This document shows positions 20,457 through 29,823 of a stretch of DNA of 64,000 nucleotides, piece after piece (position 1 is the first letter of the stretch; every line of letters starts with the position of its first letter). Location of the stretch: contig NZ_UGQU01000002.1 of NCBI RefSeq assembly GCF_900453205.1, forward strand, positions 186,001-250,000, read 5' to 3'. Under the pieces are notes generated by a model. The model was not told the origin of the DNA and searched no databases. It worked only from the letters and a program-made list of their open reading frames with translations. A program made the translations under genes and the position numbers. Source of the DNA: Moraxella lacunata (GTDB lineage: Bacteria; Pseudomonadota; Gammaproteobacteria; Pseudomonadales; Moraxellaceae).

Positions 20457-21862
20457 TTTTTTCCAAAATTTTCCAAGAATTTTTTCACACTACCAATATT
20501 GCTTAGCTCTCTTATAAAGTCAAATGATTTTTTAGGATCATAAGATGAAATATTTAAATCATTAATAATTTTATCAACTACCAAACTATATGTTTTTGCA
20601 CTAAAATTCTCCAAAAAATATTGATATTGTATTGTTGAATTTTGTGTTGTATTATCTTGCTGCAAATAATCTTTTAAATATTTAACTAAATTTTCTTGAT
20701 TGACAAAATAAATATTAGGAGTAGGTATTAAATGTTTTGTTGCAGGTGTTTTTTGCAAAAAAATAGTCAAACCCATTGCCATAGCGTCAATCAATTTTGC
20801 AGGTAGTTGGTATTTTGCTATCTCACTAGACTCATCTTGCATCAAAACACACACATCTCCCATTGCTACAATGTTCTTTGCTTGGTCATACGGTTGATTG
20901 GGTAAGAACATATATCTGACATTATCAATCGCCAATAATTCTTCTTTTAATGCCAACTCTGGAAAATCCCCAACAATCAAAAAAAGCAATTCTTGATGAC
21001 CAATCTGAGAAATTACTTTTGCTGTCTCCAAAAGTCCTTTATGGCGTTTTGGTGTACCAAAAAATAGTATGACCTTATCTGTCTGACTAATACCATATTT
21101 TTCTCTGCTTTTGGCTTTTAGTGATGGGTTGGGATAAAATATTTTTTCATTTCTAATATGTGGAATAACAATTCCCCCATATTTATCTTGCAAAGCAGGA
21201 TTTGAAACTGTAATCACATCAAAAATATCATATAGTGAAACAGAATAATTTGTCCAATAATCATCTTTAACATTATTAGAATATTCAAAATTAGATTTTT
21301 TCTCTTTTAAAAAAGATAATTCCTCATCATCAATATCCAATATTATTTTTGCCCCCCAAATATGGCGGTATAGTATTCCTAAAATAATGTTAGTAATTCT
21401 AGGTTTTGACAAATGCACAACATTGTATGGGTTTTTAATAACAAAATCAACTGCTTTTGGCAACAAATCATCAATCTTAGATTGATTGACTTCAAAAAAA
21501 TTATAAATAATCTGACTATCATTTAATGGTTGCCAAACTTTTTTATGATTCTTCTTATTATTTTGAATCATGCACCCAATCAAATCAACATCATACTGTG
21601 TATATTGATACAAATTAAATAAAGTCGTTGCCCGACCAACAGCATTATGAGAAAAATCCCAAGATGAGACAGCGATTTTTGACGGCATACTATCAGATAT
21701 ATTGCCCAATAATAATTGCTCTACACCAGAATTATATTCACCACCAAAATATAAATAATGCAAATAATGCTGATATGCCATTTTGAAATCATCTACTTCA
21801 ATATGCTTTTTAACTTCCTTCAAAGGAAACAAAATAGACATCATCTTATTAATTAATACCAT
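20453..21862 (-). CDS. GT-B fold glycosyltransferase (GT4-like)
   Basis: 469 residues. The N-terminal half is poorly conserved, with an AGRATTL-like segment SHNAVGRATTLFNLYQ. The C-terminal half has the GT4 donor-site layout: VILFFGTPKRHKGLLETAKVI, LLFLIVGDFPE, and QLPAKLIDAMAMGLTIFLQ. In place of the usual E-x7-E the acidic residues are only partly visible, so the class is given with some caution. AAGG precedes the ATG at 21862. 12-bp gap from ugd, 4-bp overlap with the next gene. Confidence 0.78.
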   Translation of the reverse strand: MVLINKMMSILFPLKEVKKHIEVDDFKMAYQHYLHYLYFGGEYNSGVEQLLLGNISDSMPSKIAVSSWDFSHNAVGRATTLFNLYQYTQYDVDLIGCMIQNNKKNHKKVWQPLNDSQIIYNFFEVNQSKIDDLLPKAVDFVIKNPYNVVHLSKPRITNIILGILYRHIWGAKIILDIDDEELSFLKEKKSNFEYSNNVKDDYWTNYSVSLYDIFDVITVSNPALQDKYGGIVIPHIRNEKIFYPNPSLKAKSREKYGISQTDKVILFFGTPKRHKGLLETAKVISQIGHQELLFLIVGDFPELALKEELLAIDNVRYMFLPNQPYDQAKNIVAMGDVCVLMQDESSEIAKYQLPAKLIDAMAMGLTIFLQKTPATKHLIPTPNIYFVNQENLVKYLKDYLQQDNTTQNSTIQYQYFLENFSAKTYSLVVDKIINDLNISSYDPKKSFDFIRELSNIGSVKKFLENFGKK

Positions 21863-21874
21863 ATCAACCTTTTA

Positions 21875-23047
21875 TTAATTGTCGCCACCAAAAATATCTC
21901 TGGTATAAACCTTATTATCAATTTCTGCCAACTCATCACTTTTGCGATTGGCAACGATAATATCGGACTTTGATTTAAAATCAGCCAATTCTTTAATGAC
22001 AGGACAACCAAAATATTCGTTTTCAGATAAATTTGGTTCATAAATAATGATTTGCACTCCTTCGGCTCGCAAATGTTTAATCACATCAAAAATCGCCGAA
22101 TCCCTAAAATTATCTGAACCAGATTTCATAATCAATCGGTAAATACCCACTACTTTTGGCTCTTTTGCCAAAATATCATCAGCAATAAAACGCTTGCGGG
22201 TTTGATTGGATGATACAACTGCTTGGATAAGATTTTGTGGAATATTTTGATAATTGGCTAATAATTGCTGAGTATCTTTTGGAAGACAATAACCACCATA
22301 ACCAAAAGATGGGTTGTTATAATAATCGCCAATTCTTGGATCTAGGCATACACCCTTAATAATTGCTTGTGTATCCAAATTATGTACAGATGCATAAGTG
22401 TCAAGTTCATTAAAATAAGCAACCCTAAGTGCTAAATAAGTGTTGGCAAATAATTTAATTGCTTCAGCTTCTGTATTGTTAGTAAACAATACATCAATAT
22501 CTTTCTTGATGGCACAACTAGCTAGTAAACTGGCAAATGTTTCTGCTTGTTCACTTTTTTCTCCAACAATAATGCGAGATGGATATAGATTATCATATAG
22601 CGCTTTACCTTCTCGCAAAAACTCTGGCGAAAAAATAATATTATTCACACCCAATCTTTTTTTAATACTCTCGGTAAATCCAACTGGTATGGTGGATTTG
22701 ATAATTATTGTCGCAGTTTTATTGACCAACAATATGTCATCAATGACTTCTTCAACACTAGAAGTGTCAAAAAAATTAGTTTTTGGATCATAATTGGTCG
22801 GCGTGGCAATGATAATAAAATCCGCATTTTGATAGGCTAAATTTTTATCGGTTGTTGCTGTTAAATTTAATGACTTACTTGATAAAAATTCAGCGATTTC
22901 TTTATCCTCAATTGGAGACTGACGATTATTGATTTTATCTACTTTATTTTTATCAATATCCAAGGCAATGACGGAATATTTTTGCGATAATAATACCGCA
23001 TTAGATAAACCAACATAGCCTGTGCCTGTAATTGTGATGTTCTTCAT
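21875..23047 (-). CDS. ugd: UDP-glucose 6-dehydrogenase
   Basis: 390 residues. Oxidises UDP-glucose to UDP-glucuronate in two NAD-dependent steps. The N-terminal [11 protein letters not shown] binds [17 protein letters not shown] supplies the catalytic Lys and Asn, and [11 protein letters not shown] carries the nucleophile Cys254. All catalytic residues are present, in contrast to the paralogue at 15081-16367. Adjacent to a UDP-glucuronate epimerase, so the locus probably makes UDP-galacturonate. Confidence 0.94.
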   Translation of the reverse strand: MKNITITGTGYVGLSNAVLLSQKYSVIALDIDKNKVDKINNRQSPIEDKEIAEFLSSKSLNLTATTDKNLAYQNADFIIIATPTNYDPKTNFFDTSSVEEVIDDILLVNKTATIIIKSTIPVGFTESIKKRLGVNNIIFSPEFLREGKALYDNLYPSRIIVGEKSEQAETFASLLASCAIKKDIDVLFTNNTEAEAIKLFANTYLALRVAYFNELDTYASVHNLDTQAIIKGVCLDPRIGDYYNNPSFGYGGYCLPKDTQQLLANYQNIPQNLIQAVVSSNQTRKRFIADDILAKEPKVVGIYRLIMKSGSDNFRDSAIFDVIKHLRAEGVQIIIYEPNLSENEYFGCPVIKELADFKSKSDIIVANRKSDELAEIDNKVYTRDIFGGDN

Positions 23048-23064
23048 TTAAAATCTCAATAATA

Positions 23065-24072
23065 TTAAACATTATAGTAGGAACGATACCAATCAACAAA
23101 CTTCTCAATACCCTCATAAATATTTGTCTTGGGTTGATAATTAATATCCTCTATTAAATCAGATACATCTGCGTAGGTAGCCAAAACATCCCCCGCTTGC
23201 ATTGGTAAAAATTCTTTTTTAGCCTCTATACCAAATGACTTTTCCAATGCCTGTATATAATCCATCAACTCAACTGGCTGACTATTGCCAATATTATACA
23301 CTCTCCAAGGAGCAAAACTACTTCCACTATCAGGAGATAGTCCACTCCAATTAAGATTGGGTTGAGCTGGCTTAAATAAGACCTGAACGATACCTTCAAC
23401 AATATCATCTATATATGTAAAATCTCTCTGGTGATTACCATAATTATAAACTTGCAATGGGACACCCTTAATTATTGCATCAGCAAATTTAAAAGGGGAC
23501 ATATCTGGTCTACCCCAAGGTCCATAAACGGTAAAGAACCTTAACCCTGTTGTAGGTAAGTCATACAAATGGCTATAAGTATGTGCCATCAATTCATTTG
23601 ATTTTTTTGTGGCAGCATATAAACTTAAGGGGTGGTCAACATTATCATGTATAGAAAATGGCATGGTTTTATTTGCGCCATAAACACTAGAACTGCTAGC
23701 GTATACTAAATGTTCGATTGAATGATGTCTACAACATTCTAAGATGTGAGCAAAGCCAACCAAATTACTTTCTATATAAGATAATGGATTATCAATAGAA
23801 TAACGCACCCCTGCTTGAGCTGCTAAATGAACTACTGAGGTAATTTTATGTTTTTCAAAACATTTCTCTAAATCTTTTTGATTTGCAATATTAATTCTGT
23901 AATGAATGTAATTCTCATGATTGATAAAGCGATTCAATCTATCTTCTTTTAGTTTTGGATCGTAATAGTCATTATGATTATCAACCCCAACAACTTTCTC
24001 CCCTCGACCCAAAAGGCTTAACACAACCTCTGAGCCAATAAAGCCAGCTGAACCTGTTACCAATATACTCAT
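23065..24072 (-). CDS. NAD-dependent epimerase, probable UDP-glucuronate 4-epimerase
   Basis: 335-residue extended SDR. It has GSAGFIGSEV at the NAD site, HLAAQAGVRYSIDNPLSY (the family hallmark of UDP-GlcA epimerases), SSSSVYG, YAATKKSNE as the catalytic Tyr-Lys, and RFFTVYGPWGRPDM. It would convert UDP-GlcA to UDP-GalA using the product of the neighbouring ugd. GAGGG precedes the ATG at 24072, 2 bp from the stop of the giant glycosyltransferase. Confidence 0.88.
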   Translation of the reverse strand: MSILVTGSAGFIGSEVVLSLLGRGEKVVGVDNHNDYYDPKLKEDRLNRFINHENYIHYRINIANQKDLEKCFEKHKITSVVHLAAQAGVRYSIDNPLSYIESNLVGFAHILECCRHHSIEHLVYASSSSVYGANKTMPFSIHDNVDHPLSLYAATKKSNELMAHTYSHLYDLPTTGLRFFTVYGPWGRPDMSPFKFADAIIKGVPLQVYNYGNHQRDFTYIDDIVEGIVQVLFKPAQPNLNWSGLSPDSGSSFAPWRVYNIGNSQPVELMDYIQALEKSFGIEAKKEFLPMQAGDVLATYADVSDLIEDINYQPKTNIYEGIEKFVDWYRSYYNV

Positions 24073-24074
24073 AA

Positions 24075-27000
24075 CTAACCCTCTATATTTATAAAATATG
24101 AAACCATTTTAATAAACTCATTAACAATAAATGTTGGCGTAGATCTTTCCCTTAGAGACTGTATATACCTATCAGCAAGTTCCAAGTCAACAATGCCGTT
24201 GCTTGTTCGCTTATCTAAGATATGCTCAAGTGTTTCATTGATATTATTTTCATTGTAATCAATAAAGTACGGATAATGGTAACCCAAATAATACATTGCA
24301 TCATCCACATCTCTTTCAAGAATTAACTTTGCTCCAACACAGGCGGCAGTGAAACCCTTTGTGAATGGTTTATGACCATCGATTCCACGACGATTTCTGA
24401 CAGCATAATGATATTGATAATTTGGCACTTGCTTAATCCAAGTATGCATCATATCCTTGCCACTTGTATCAACTTGATACACATCAATATACTCCAAAGC
24501 CCCATCAGTTATTTTGGCATTAACTCTTTCACCAAAATACGCAACTTTATTTTTTGGTTTCTCAACAGCTCCTCTAAGTTGTTCAATACGAGGATCAACA
24601 TGGTGAGTTAACAGATGTACCATTTTGTGTGGAAATCTAGTGTTGTAGTCAATAAAAGCAGTAATTGATGCAGCCACCAAAACATCAATATAATCAATAT
24701 GTTCTTGATTTACTTTAGCATCAACATAGTCAGCACAAATAATATTGCCATTATTTTTAAGGTTTAGCAAGTCATTAGCGGTGACGGTGGACATAAAACC
24801 TTTAGTTGCAAATATAATGCTATTTTGAATATTTTTATAATTATCAGTTATGCTAATATTAAGTTTACCAATCAATTTTTTTGGTAAGTTTTGTTGTATA
24901 ATATCGCATAATTGAAAGCCTCTCATCACTGTAGAACCAGAATTTTTGAATTTACTATTAAAGACAAAAACTACTGCACTTATTACATTATTAACAGAGA
25001 TGGAACTATAATTTTTAAGTACGTCCTTGTGGCTAAATTTACTAAAATAAATATTCTTTCGCCCATCACCTAAATAATCTGGCAAGGTTGTTGGTCTGAA
25101 ATTATTTTTCCACATTAAAAAAGATAAACTCAATTGATCTCTTTTACTGTAAGTTTGGATATGTTCCCACCATTCCTCCATAAAAAGATTAAGCATAAGA
25201 TTATTGTGTACTCTCCATATAAAAGAGCCTTCTGCAATCCCAGTATTGGAAGGCATGCCTTGTGCCACATATGCTTTTAATTGATTGATAACTTCTAGGG
25301 GTCTATGTCTTCTATGTGCAATAATGGTAGCAACCTCCCAAGCAACGTCATCTCTCTCTGGATGTTTCCACATCACAAAATTTTCAGACAATAGATAGCA
25401 TTTAATTAATTCCTCTAAATTTCCATAAAAAAATGTATTAGCATCAACAAACAAAGATGCATCATATTCGCCTAAATATTTATGAGGAAGCACCTTAAAT
25501 CTTTTTGCATTCAAGTTATCATCTTGATATTCCGAAGGCACAACAACCACCTTCCAATCCTTGTTATCGTGCAATCTATCAGAAAAACAAATGAAATCTA
25601 CATCCTTAAAACAACAATTAATAGAAGGAAGTTCATCCCTATTGCCGTATAAAGATGTATATACACATATTTTTTTATTTATTTTTTTAAATAAATTATT
25701 AAGGTTAACATCAACATTCTGAAATAACTCTCTATTTTTATTATTTATTTTGGCATATGTAGGTTTCAAACCTACTGATTTTTTGGGGAAAGTCTTATTT
25801 TCCAATCCAGTCCAAAACCGATCATAAAACTCAAATGCTTTTGTATAATTGCCCTGCAACAAATAAAACAAAGCTACTTTTTCCACCCAATTTCTAACTG
25901 GGTAATCAAAATTTATTGAGTTTGTTGGTATAGCAACACCATGTGCAATTCCAAGATGAATTTCCCGAGATAGTCTTTCATCATTTAAGTACAGCTCCAT
26001 TGCTTTGCACAATAAAGGATATACCAACCTATATTTTTCTACAGATAGCTTTTCCTTGCTATTTTTATTTCTTTTATGAATAATAGATTGATCACAATTG
26101 CTCAACAGACCAAAGCTATCAAGTATTTCAGCAATGGACTGATGATCTGGGAAAGTCAATCTACTCTCTTTTTTTCCATTTTGCACATAATGCACCAAAG
26201 CAGATTTATTTTTTCTTAATATATCTAAGTTATTTAATTTATAGAATAAATAAGAAAAATCATTGCTTGTGTCAAAGTTATACAAATCATTATATAGTAT
26301 AGCATGACACGCGGGAGATTTTTTTGCAAAATCATACATTAATGAGTTGTAATTTCGAACATTACTCAGATAGAATTTTTCATCAAATTCTTGTAGCGAA
26401 ACAATTTCCTTTGCAACATTCAATTGGTGATATGCATCAATAAACCTTCTAGAATCAGAAAACTGAACGTCCCCAAATAAAGTAATGAAATTAGATTTAT
26501 TAAAAATATCATAATGCGGATTATTCAATCCAATCCTAAACGAAAACAACTTCTCCGATTCGTTACCTAGACAACCAAAAACTCGCTCTAAGGCGTGAGC
26601 CAATGAACCATCGCCACCTGTCGTGACCTGCTCTTGAGAATCAATAAACATTTTTTCTATGGTATAAAAGGATTTTATTAGAGGACACAAATGCTCTCCT
26701 TTAATCCAAAACATTGTACCTGCACTAAATGTTGTGTTTTCATCAAATTTTAATCCCAAAATATTTGTTAATTGTTCAACCTTTTTTGCATTTAAATACA
26801 TCAATGCTTGCAATGAGCGAGCATATAAACCTGGATAGATAGCACTCCAGTGATTACTTGCAGAGTACTTATCCAAAAATCTAAAAACATCTTTATTAAT
26901 TAAAGCATCAAAAATCATATCCCCCTGTACTTTTCGTTCTAGGGTTTTTATGTTTTTTGTCTGTAGTTTTAAAACTGCATTATACTCATCTAGCCTGTAA

Positions 27001-28097
27001 TGTTTCACCACTTTTAAGAAGGGTAGTAAGTCCATACCTAAATTTTCACATTCGAGATAGAAAACATTATCCTTATCTTTTATTTGATCTTTTATGGTAT
27101 TAAGGATACTTAACTGTCCTGTAATAAATAAATCAAACTGTTGTGTATTGAATTGCTCCAGTCTTTTATATATATTTTCCCAAACATCTAAATAAAAACA
27201 ATGTACCACAATAGCAATTTTTTTGCTATTAGTATTCATTTCATGTCTTACAAATTTTATGAACGGGCTCTTTCTAAAATCTGTTCCAAACTTAATTGTA
27301 TTTATTGGTGTTTTTGTAGTATATGTAGCCCTCATAAAGGTAAACTGATCCCTTTCGGAATCGGATATGTAATAATTCCACCAAACCTCATTTAGGTTAC
27401 GTATAGATTCACTATTTTTACGTACAATAAAGGCATTTTCAAACAACCCATTGTTTTTGGGATAATTTAAATCTTGGTAGGCTTTAATAGCTTTGTCACA
27501 AACAGAATCATCTTCTTTACGATCGTTATTATTTGATGCCCTAACATGATTAATCTCATCATAAACGCAAGAACGTTTATAATGTGGGTATAAAGCTATA
27601 TCATTTTCTTGGAGTGTTTCTGATACCAAAAATCTAATATCTGCCGTCTTTAGTTGTAAGGATGAATCAATATATAAAGAAAAATCATGTTCGGGTAAGT
27701 ACTTATGAGCAAGAATCTTTGGTAATCTAGACTTTCTTCTTGAGCTTAACTTAGCATCCACATTATCCAGAACGCAAATTTTCCATTTTTCTGATTTTAA
27801 ATATTTATTATCAGTAAACAGGATGTATTCAATTGTGGGGTCTTGAAAAACCGGTTCTTTAATAGACTCGTAATTACCAAAATTGCAAGTATAAACAACA
27901 ATCTTTTTTAAAGAATCATTTTTAAAAAACCCAAGATTTTTTAGACAAAAATAAATACTTAAATGTACGCTATCCAATTGCACATTGGGATAAGAAATCA
28001 ACTGACGATAAATATTTAATGCATCTGTATATTGTTGATTTGCATATAGTTCATTCGCTTTTTTTAAAAGTTCTGGCATTGTTAAACTAAAATACAT
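24075..28097 (-). CDS. Giant multidomain glycosyltransferase, 5' end rebuilt by an IS1-family insertion
   Basis: 1340 residues from 28097 (1334 from an ATG at 28079). A TPR-like start (about 8-40) is followed by a DUF616-type domain (about 64-270: KKIVVYTCNFGNYESIKEP, LYIDSS, ERDQFTFM). Next is an RgpF-like rhamnan-synthesis domain (about 292-525: IAIVVHCFYLDVW, DLLPFLKVVKHYRLDEYNAV). A FDEKFYL...HYVQNGKKESR linker (about 571-646), TPR-like helices (about 690-765) and a second DUF616 copy (about 808-1060: KKICVYTSLYGNRDELPS, LFVDAN) follow. The last is a GT-B-like C-terminal part. Both start codons lie inside the IS1 end. The native start (TAATG after GAGGAG, near 28875) was separated by the insertions. 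It probably builds a rhamnose-containing glycan. Confidence 0.82.
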   Translation of the reverse strand: MYFSLTMPELLKKANELYANQQYTDALNIYRQLISYPNVQLDSVHLSIYFCLKNLGFFKNDSLKKIVVYTCNFGNYESIKEPVFQDPTIEYILFTDNKYLKSEKWKICVLDNVDAKLSSRRKSRLPKILAHKYLPEHDFSLYIDSSLQLKTADIRFLVSETLQENDIALYPHYKRSCVYDEINHVRASNNNDRKEDDSVCDKAIKAYQDLNYPKNNGLFENAFIVRKNSESIRNLNEVWWNYYISDSERDQFTFMRATYTTKTPINTIKFGTDFRKSPFIKFVRHEMNTNSKKIAIVVHCFYLDVWENIYKRLEQFNTQQFDLFITGQLSILNTIKDQIKDKDNVFYLECENLGMDLLPFLKVVKHYRLDEYNAVLKLQTKNIKTLERKVQGDMIFDALINKDVFRFLDKYSASNHWSAIYPGLYARSLQALMYLNAKKVEQLTNILGLKFDENTTFSAGTMFWIKGEHLCPLIKSFYTIEKMFIDSQEQVTTGGDGSLAHALERVFGCLGNESEKLFSFRIGLNNPHYDIFNKSNFITLFGDVQFSDSRRFIDAYHQLNVAKEIVSLQEFDEKFYLSNVRNYNSLMYDFAKKSPACHAILYNDLYNFDTSNDFSYLFYKLNNLDILRKNKSALVHYVQNGKKESRLTFPDHQSIAEILDSFGLLSNCDQSIIHKRNKNSKEKLSVEKYRLVYPLLCKAMELYLNDERLSREIHLGIAHGVAIPTNSINFDYPVRNWVEKVALFYLLQGNYTKAFEFYDRFWTGLENKTFPKKSVGLKPTYAKINNKNRELFQNVDVNLNNLFKKINKKICVYTSLYGNRDELPSINCCFKDVDFICFSDRLHDNKDWKVVVVPSEYQDDNLNAKRFKVLPHKYLGEYDASLFVDANTFFYGNLEELIKCYLLSENFVMWKHPERDDVAWEVATIIAHRRHRPLEVINQLKAYVAQGMPSNTGIAEGSFIWRVHNNLMLNLFMEEWWEHIQTYSKRDQLSLSFLMWKNNFRPTTLPDYLGDGRKNIYFSKFSHKDVLKNYSSISVNNVISAVVFVFNSKFKNSGSTVMRGFQLCDIIQQNLPKKLIGKLNISITDNYKNIQNSIIFATKGFMSTVTANDLLNLKNNGNIICADYVDAKVNQEHIDYIDVLVAASITAFIDYNTRFPHKMVHLLTHHVDPRIEQLRGAVEKPKNKVAYFGERVNAKITDGALEYIDVYQVDTSGKDMMHTWIKQVPNYQYHYAVRNRRGIDGHKPFTKGFTAACVGAKLILERDVDDAMYYLGYHYPYFIDYNENNINETLEHILDKRTSNGIVDLELADRYIQSLRERSTPTFIVNEFIKMVSYFINIEG

Positions 28098-28853
28098 AAT
28101 TCAAAGTTCCATTCCACTTAGCAAACAGTAAGTTCAAAGTGTTTTCTATCATTTTCTCGGATTTAGAATAACATTTTGATTTTCTTCTAAATCTTGCTGT
28201 GAAATGCCTAATGAGACTATTATAGCCCTCTATGGTAAAAGTTTGAGCTTTGCTTGTCATATGTTTTGATTTTGGAATGACTTCAAGGTAAGATTTCCAG
28301 TAGTCACTACAAAACAGTTGAATGTTATGGATATTCAATTGATTGTAAAGCTGTTTAAAGGTGTTGGTGTCTCGTCTGCCACAAACAAAACCTAAGATTT
28401 GTTTTGTTGTTCTGTCAATGGCAACCCAAGTCCAGCAAGCGTTTTTTTATGCTTGGTGTAGCTATGAATCTCATCAAGCTCAACGATATCTATCGCTTGA
28501 TTGCTATCTTGTTTAATTTGATGTTGTTCACCAAGTTTTTTAACCCATTGATAGACTGTGCCATAACTAATACCTAATATGCGACCAATTGAGCGAAAGC
28601 CCAAACCTTCTAGATACATATTGATTGCCATTTGCTTGGTTTCTTCGCTTTTATGATGCGTTGGTTTATGTACCGAAAAGTAATGATTGCAACCTTTGCA
28701 CTTATAGCGTTGTCTGCCATTGTTAAAACCTGCTTTGACAAAGTGTTTGTGCTTACATTTAGGACAACTATCAAATGTTTCGTTCATTGGTTTTTACTCT
28801 ATATGGTAAAGTATTGAGCTATTTTAACTTATGTATTTGTTTTTAACAATACC
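28075..28853 (-). mobile_element. Complete IS1-family insertion sequence with 8-bp target duplication
   Basis: 779 bp. The ends are GGCATTGTTAAA (28075 on) and the complement of GGTATTGTTAAA (up to 28853), with further imperfect match through AAATACATAA. Exact target duplications AAAGTTCT lie at 28067-28074 and 28854-28861. The transposase is on the minus strand, the same direction as the operon. One end carries C instead of T at the third base; on the minus strand this turns ATA into ATG. Confidence 0.93.
28087..28787 (-). CDS. IS1-family transposase InsA/InsB', fused by programmed -1 frameshift
   Basis: InsA (28392-28787, 131 residues) has the zinc-finger CPKCKHKHFVKAGFNNGRQRYKCKGC and a helix-turn-helix around SIGRILGISYGTVYQWVKK. 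The second frame, after a run of seven A on the minus strand (28442-28448), reads CWTWVAIDRTTKQILGFVCG and ends with the catalytic region CSDYWKSY and IEGYNSLIRHF at 28087. A7C is the IS1 slippery context, so the two frames are a normal arrangement, not a mutation. The stop codon overlaps the ATG at 28097 of the downstream glycosyltransferase by 11 bp, which could couple translation. Confidence 0.88.
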
Positions 28854-28861
28854 AAAGTTCT

Positions 28862-28904
28862 AAATAGTTTGACATTATAATAACTCCTCAAAATAAAATG
28901 ATTT
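28862..28904 (-). other. Stranded native start region of the giant glycosyltransferase
   Basis: 43 bp plus the shared duplications between the two insertion sequences. On the minus strand it holds FEELL, the last codons of the upstream small gene, GAGGAG, the TAATG stop/start overlap, and MSNYLEL. Removing both IS elements and one copy of each duplication joins this to the ELLKKANELYANQQY start of the glycosyltransferase in one frame. Confidence 0.8.
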
Positions 28905-29617
28905 GGGGCTGTAGTAGATTACACAATGTGATATACTACAAATATGAAGATAACCCGTTGTAAACTAAGTAAAAAAGTACAGTTAAAACTGCTTGAATTT
29001 TTTGTAGCACAAGTTGCTGCTAGAACAGCAAGTGATTTGCTTGGTATTCAGCATAACTCATCAGCTTTATTTTACCACAAAATCTTAACTTGTGATAGAA
29101 TACCATTTAGCCCAAGAAGCCAAAGAACTCTTTGACGGCGAGGTTGAACTAGATGAAAGTTACTTTGGTGGCGTTCGTAAAGGTAAGCGTGGTCGTGGTG
29201 CAGGTGGTAAAACAGCGGTGTTTGGTCTTTTAAAACGCAATGGTAAGGTTTATACTGTTGCTGTCAAAGATACCAAAACCAACACACTAATGCCAATTAT
29301 CACAAGTAAAATCAAGCCTGACAGTATTGTTTATACTGACAACTATCGAAGTTACAATGCTCTCGATGTGAGTGATTTTAGACACTTTCGTATCAATCAC
29401 TCAACAGAGTTTGCCAAAGACCGCAACCACATCAATGGCATTGAAAACTTCTGGTCACAAGCCAAGAGAGTTCTTAGAAAGTACAATGGCATTGACAAGA
29501 AAAACTTTCATCTTTTTATCAAAGAATGTGAGCTTAGGTTTAATTATGGTACACCATCTAATCAGCTTAAAGTGCTTAGAAAATGGTGTGGGATTTAGGC
29601 TTATCTACTACAGCCCC
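28905..29617 (+). mobile_element. IS1595-family (IS1016-like) insertion sequence with 8-bp target duplication
   Basis: 713 bp. Terminal inverted repeats GGGGCTGTAGTAGAT at both ends (28905-28919 and complement ending 29617). Exact target duplications AATGATTT at 28897-28904 and 29618-29625. It carries one transposase gene in the plus direction, opposite to the operon. Confidence 0.93.
28944..29598 (+). pseudogene. IS1595-family DDE transposase, broken by a 1-base frameshift
   Basis: The first frame (28944-29135) gives MKITRCKLSKKVQLKLLEFF to FYHKI and then goes out of frame. The second frame continues with VIEYHLAQEAKELFDGEVELDESYFGG (first catalytic Asp), VYTDNYRSYNALD and GIENFWSQAKRVLRKYNG (Glu) to WCGI at 29598. 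An extra T near 29090 (ACTTGTG) accounts for the shift; removing one base gives FYHKILTVIEYHLA in one frame. The IS is therefore probably not autonomous. Confidence 0.82.
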
Positions 29618-29823
29618 AATGATTTAATTAAAAATACACCATTTGTTCTCATGGGGTCAAATCGAATTTTTCTATCCAGATTCACACAAGATAAATCAAA
29701 GTTAAGCAAATTATGACCTTTACTAAGTGTTAATCTAACGGTTCTATTTTCAGAAACACTCTCTTCAGCTCTTTCATTAAAGCATATGATGGCTATATCA
29801 TCATCAGTACTGTATATCATCAT
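29608..29823 (-). pseudogene. Small polysaccharide-locus gene with its last codons replaced by the IS1595-family insertion
   Basis: Now reads 71 residues ending in LGL from the IS end. Without the IS the frame would read GVFLIKSFYFEELL and stop at TAA overlapping the glycosyltransferase ATG, giving 75 residues. The segment RKIRFDPMRTNGVFLIKS resembles the short R-x-DP...G-x-x-x-I beta-type modules found beside rhamnan-synthesis and glycosyltransferase domains. Function is unknown. It starts within the stop of the upstream acyltransferase (4-bp overlap). The change affects only the C-terminal seven residues, so some function may remain. Confidence 0.65.

Noticed and set aside
28087-28787. IS1-family transposase as a frameshifted pseudogene
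   Set aside because: The break lies at an A7C run as in normal IS1 programmed -1 frameshifting, and both frames are complete.
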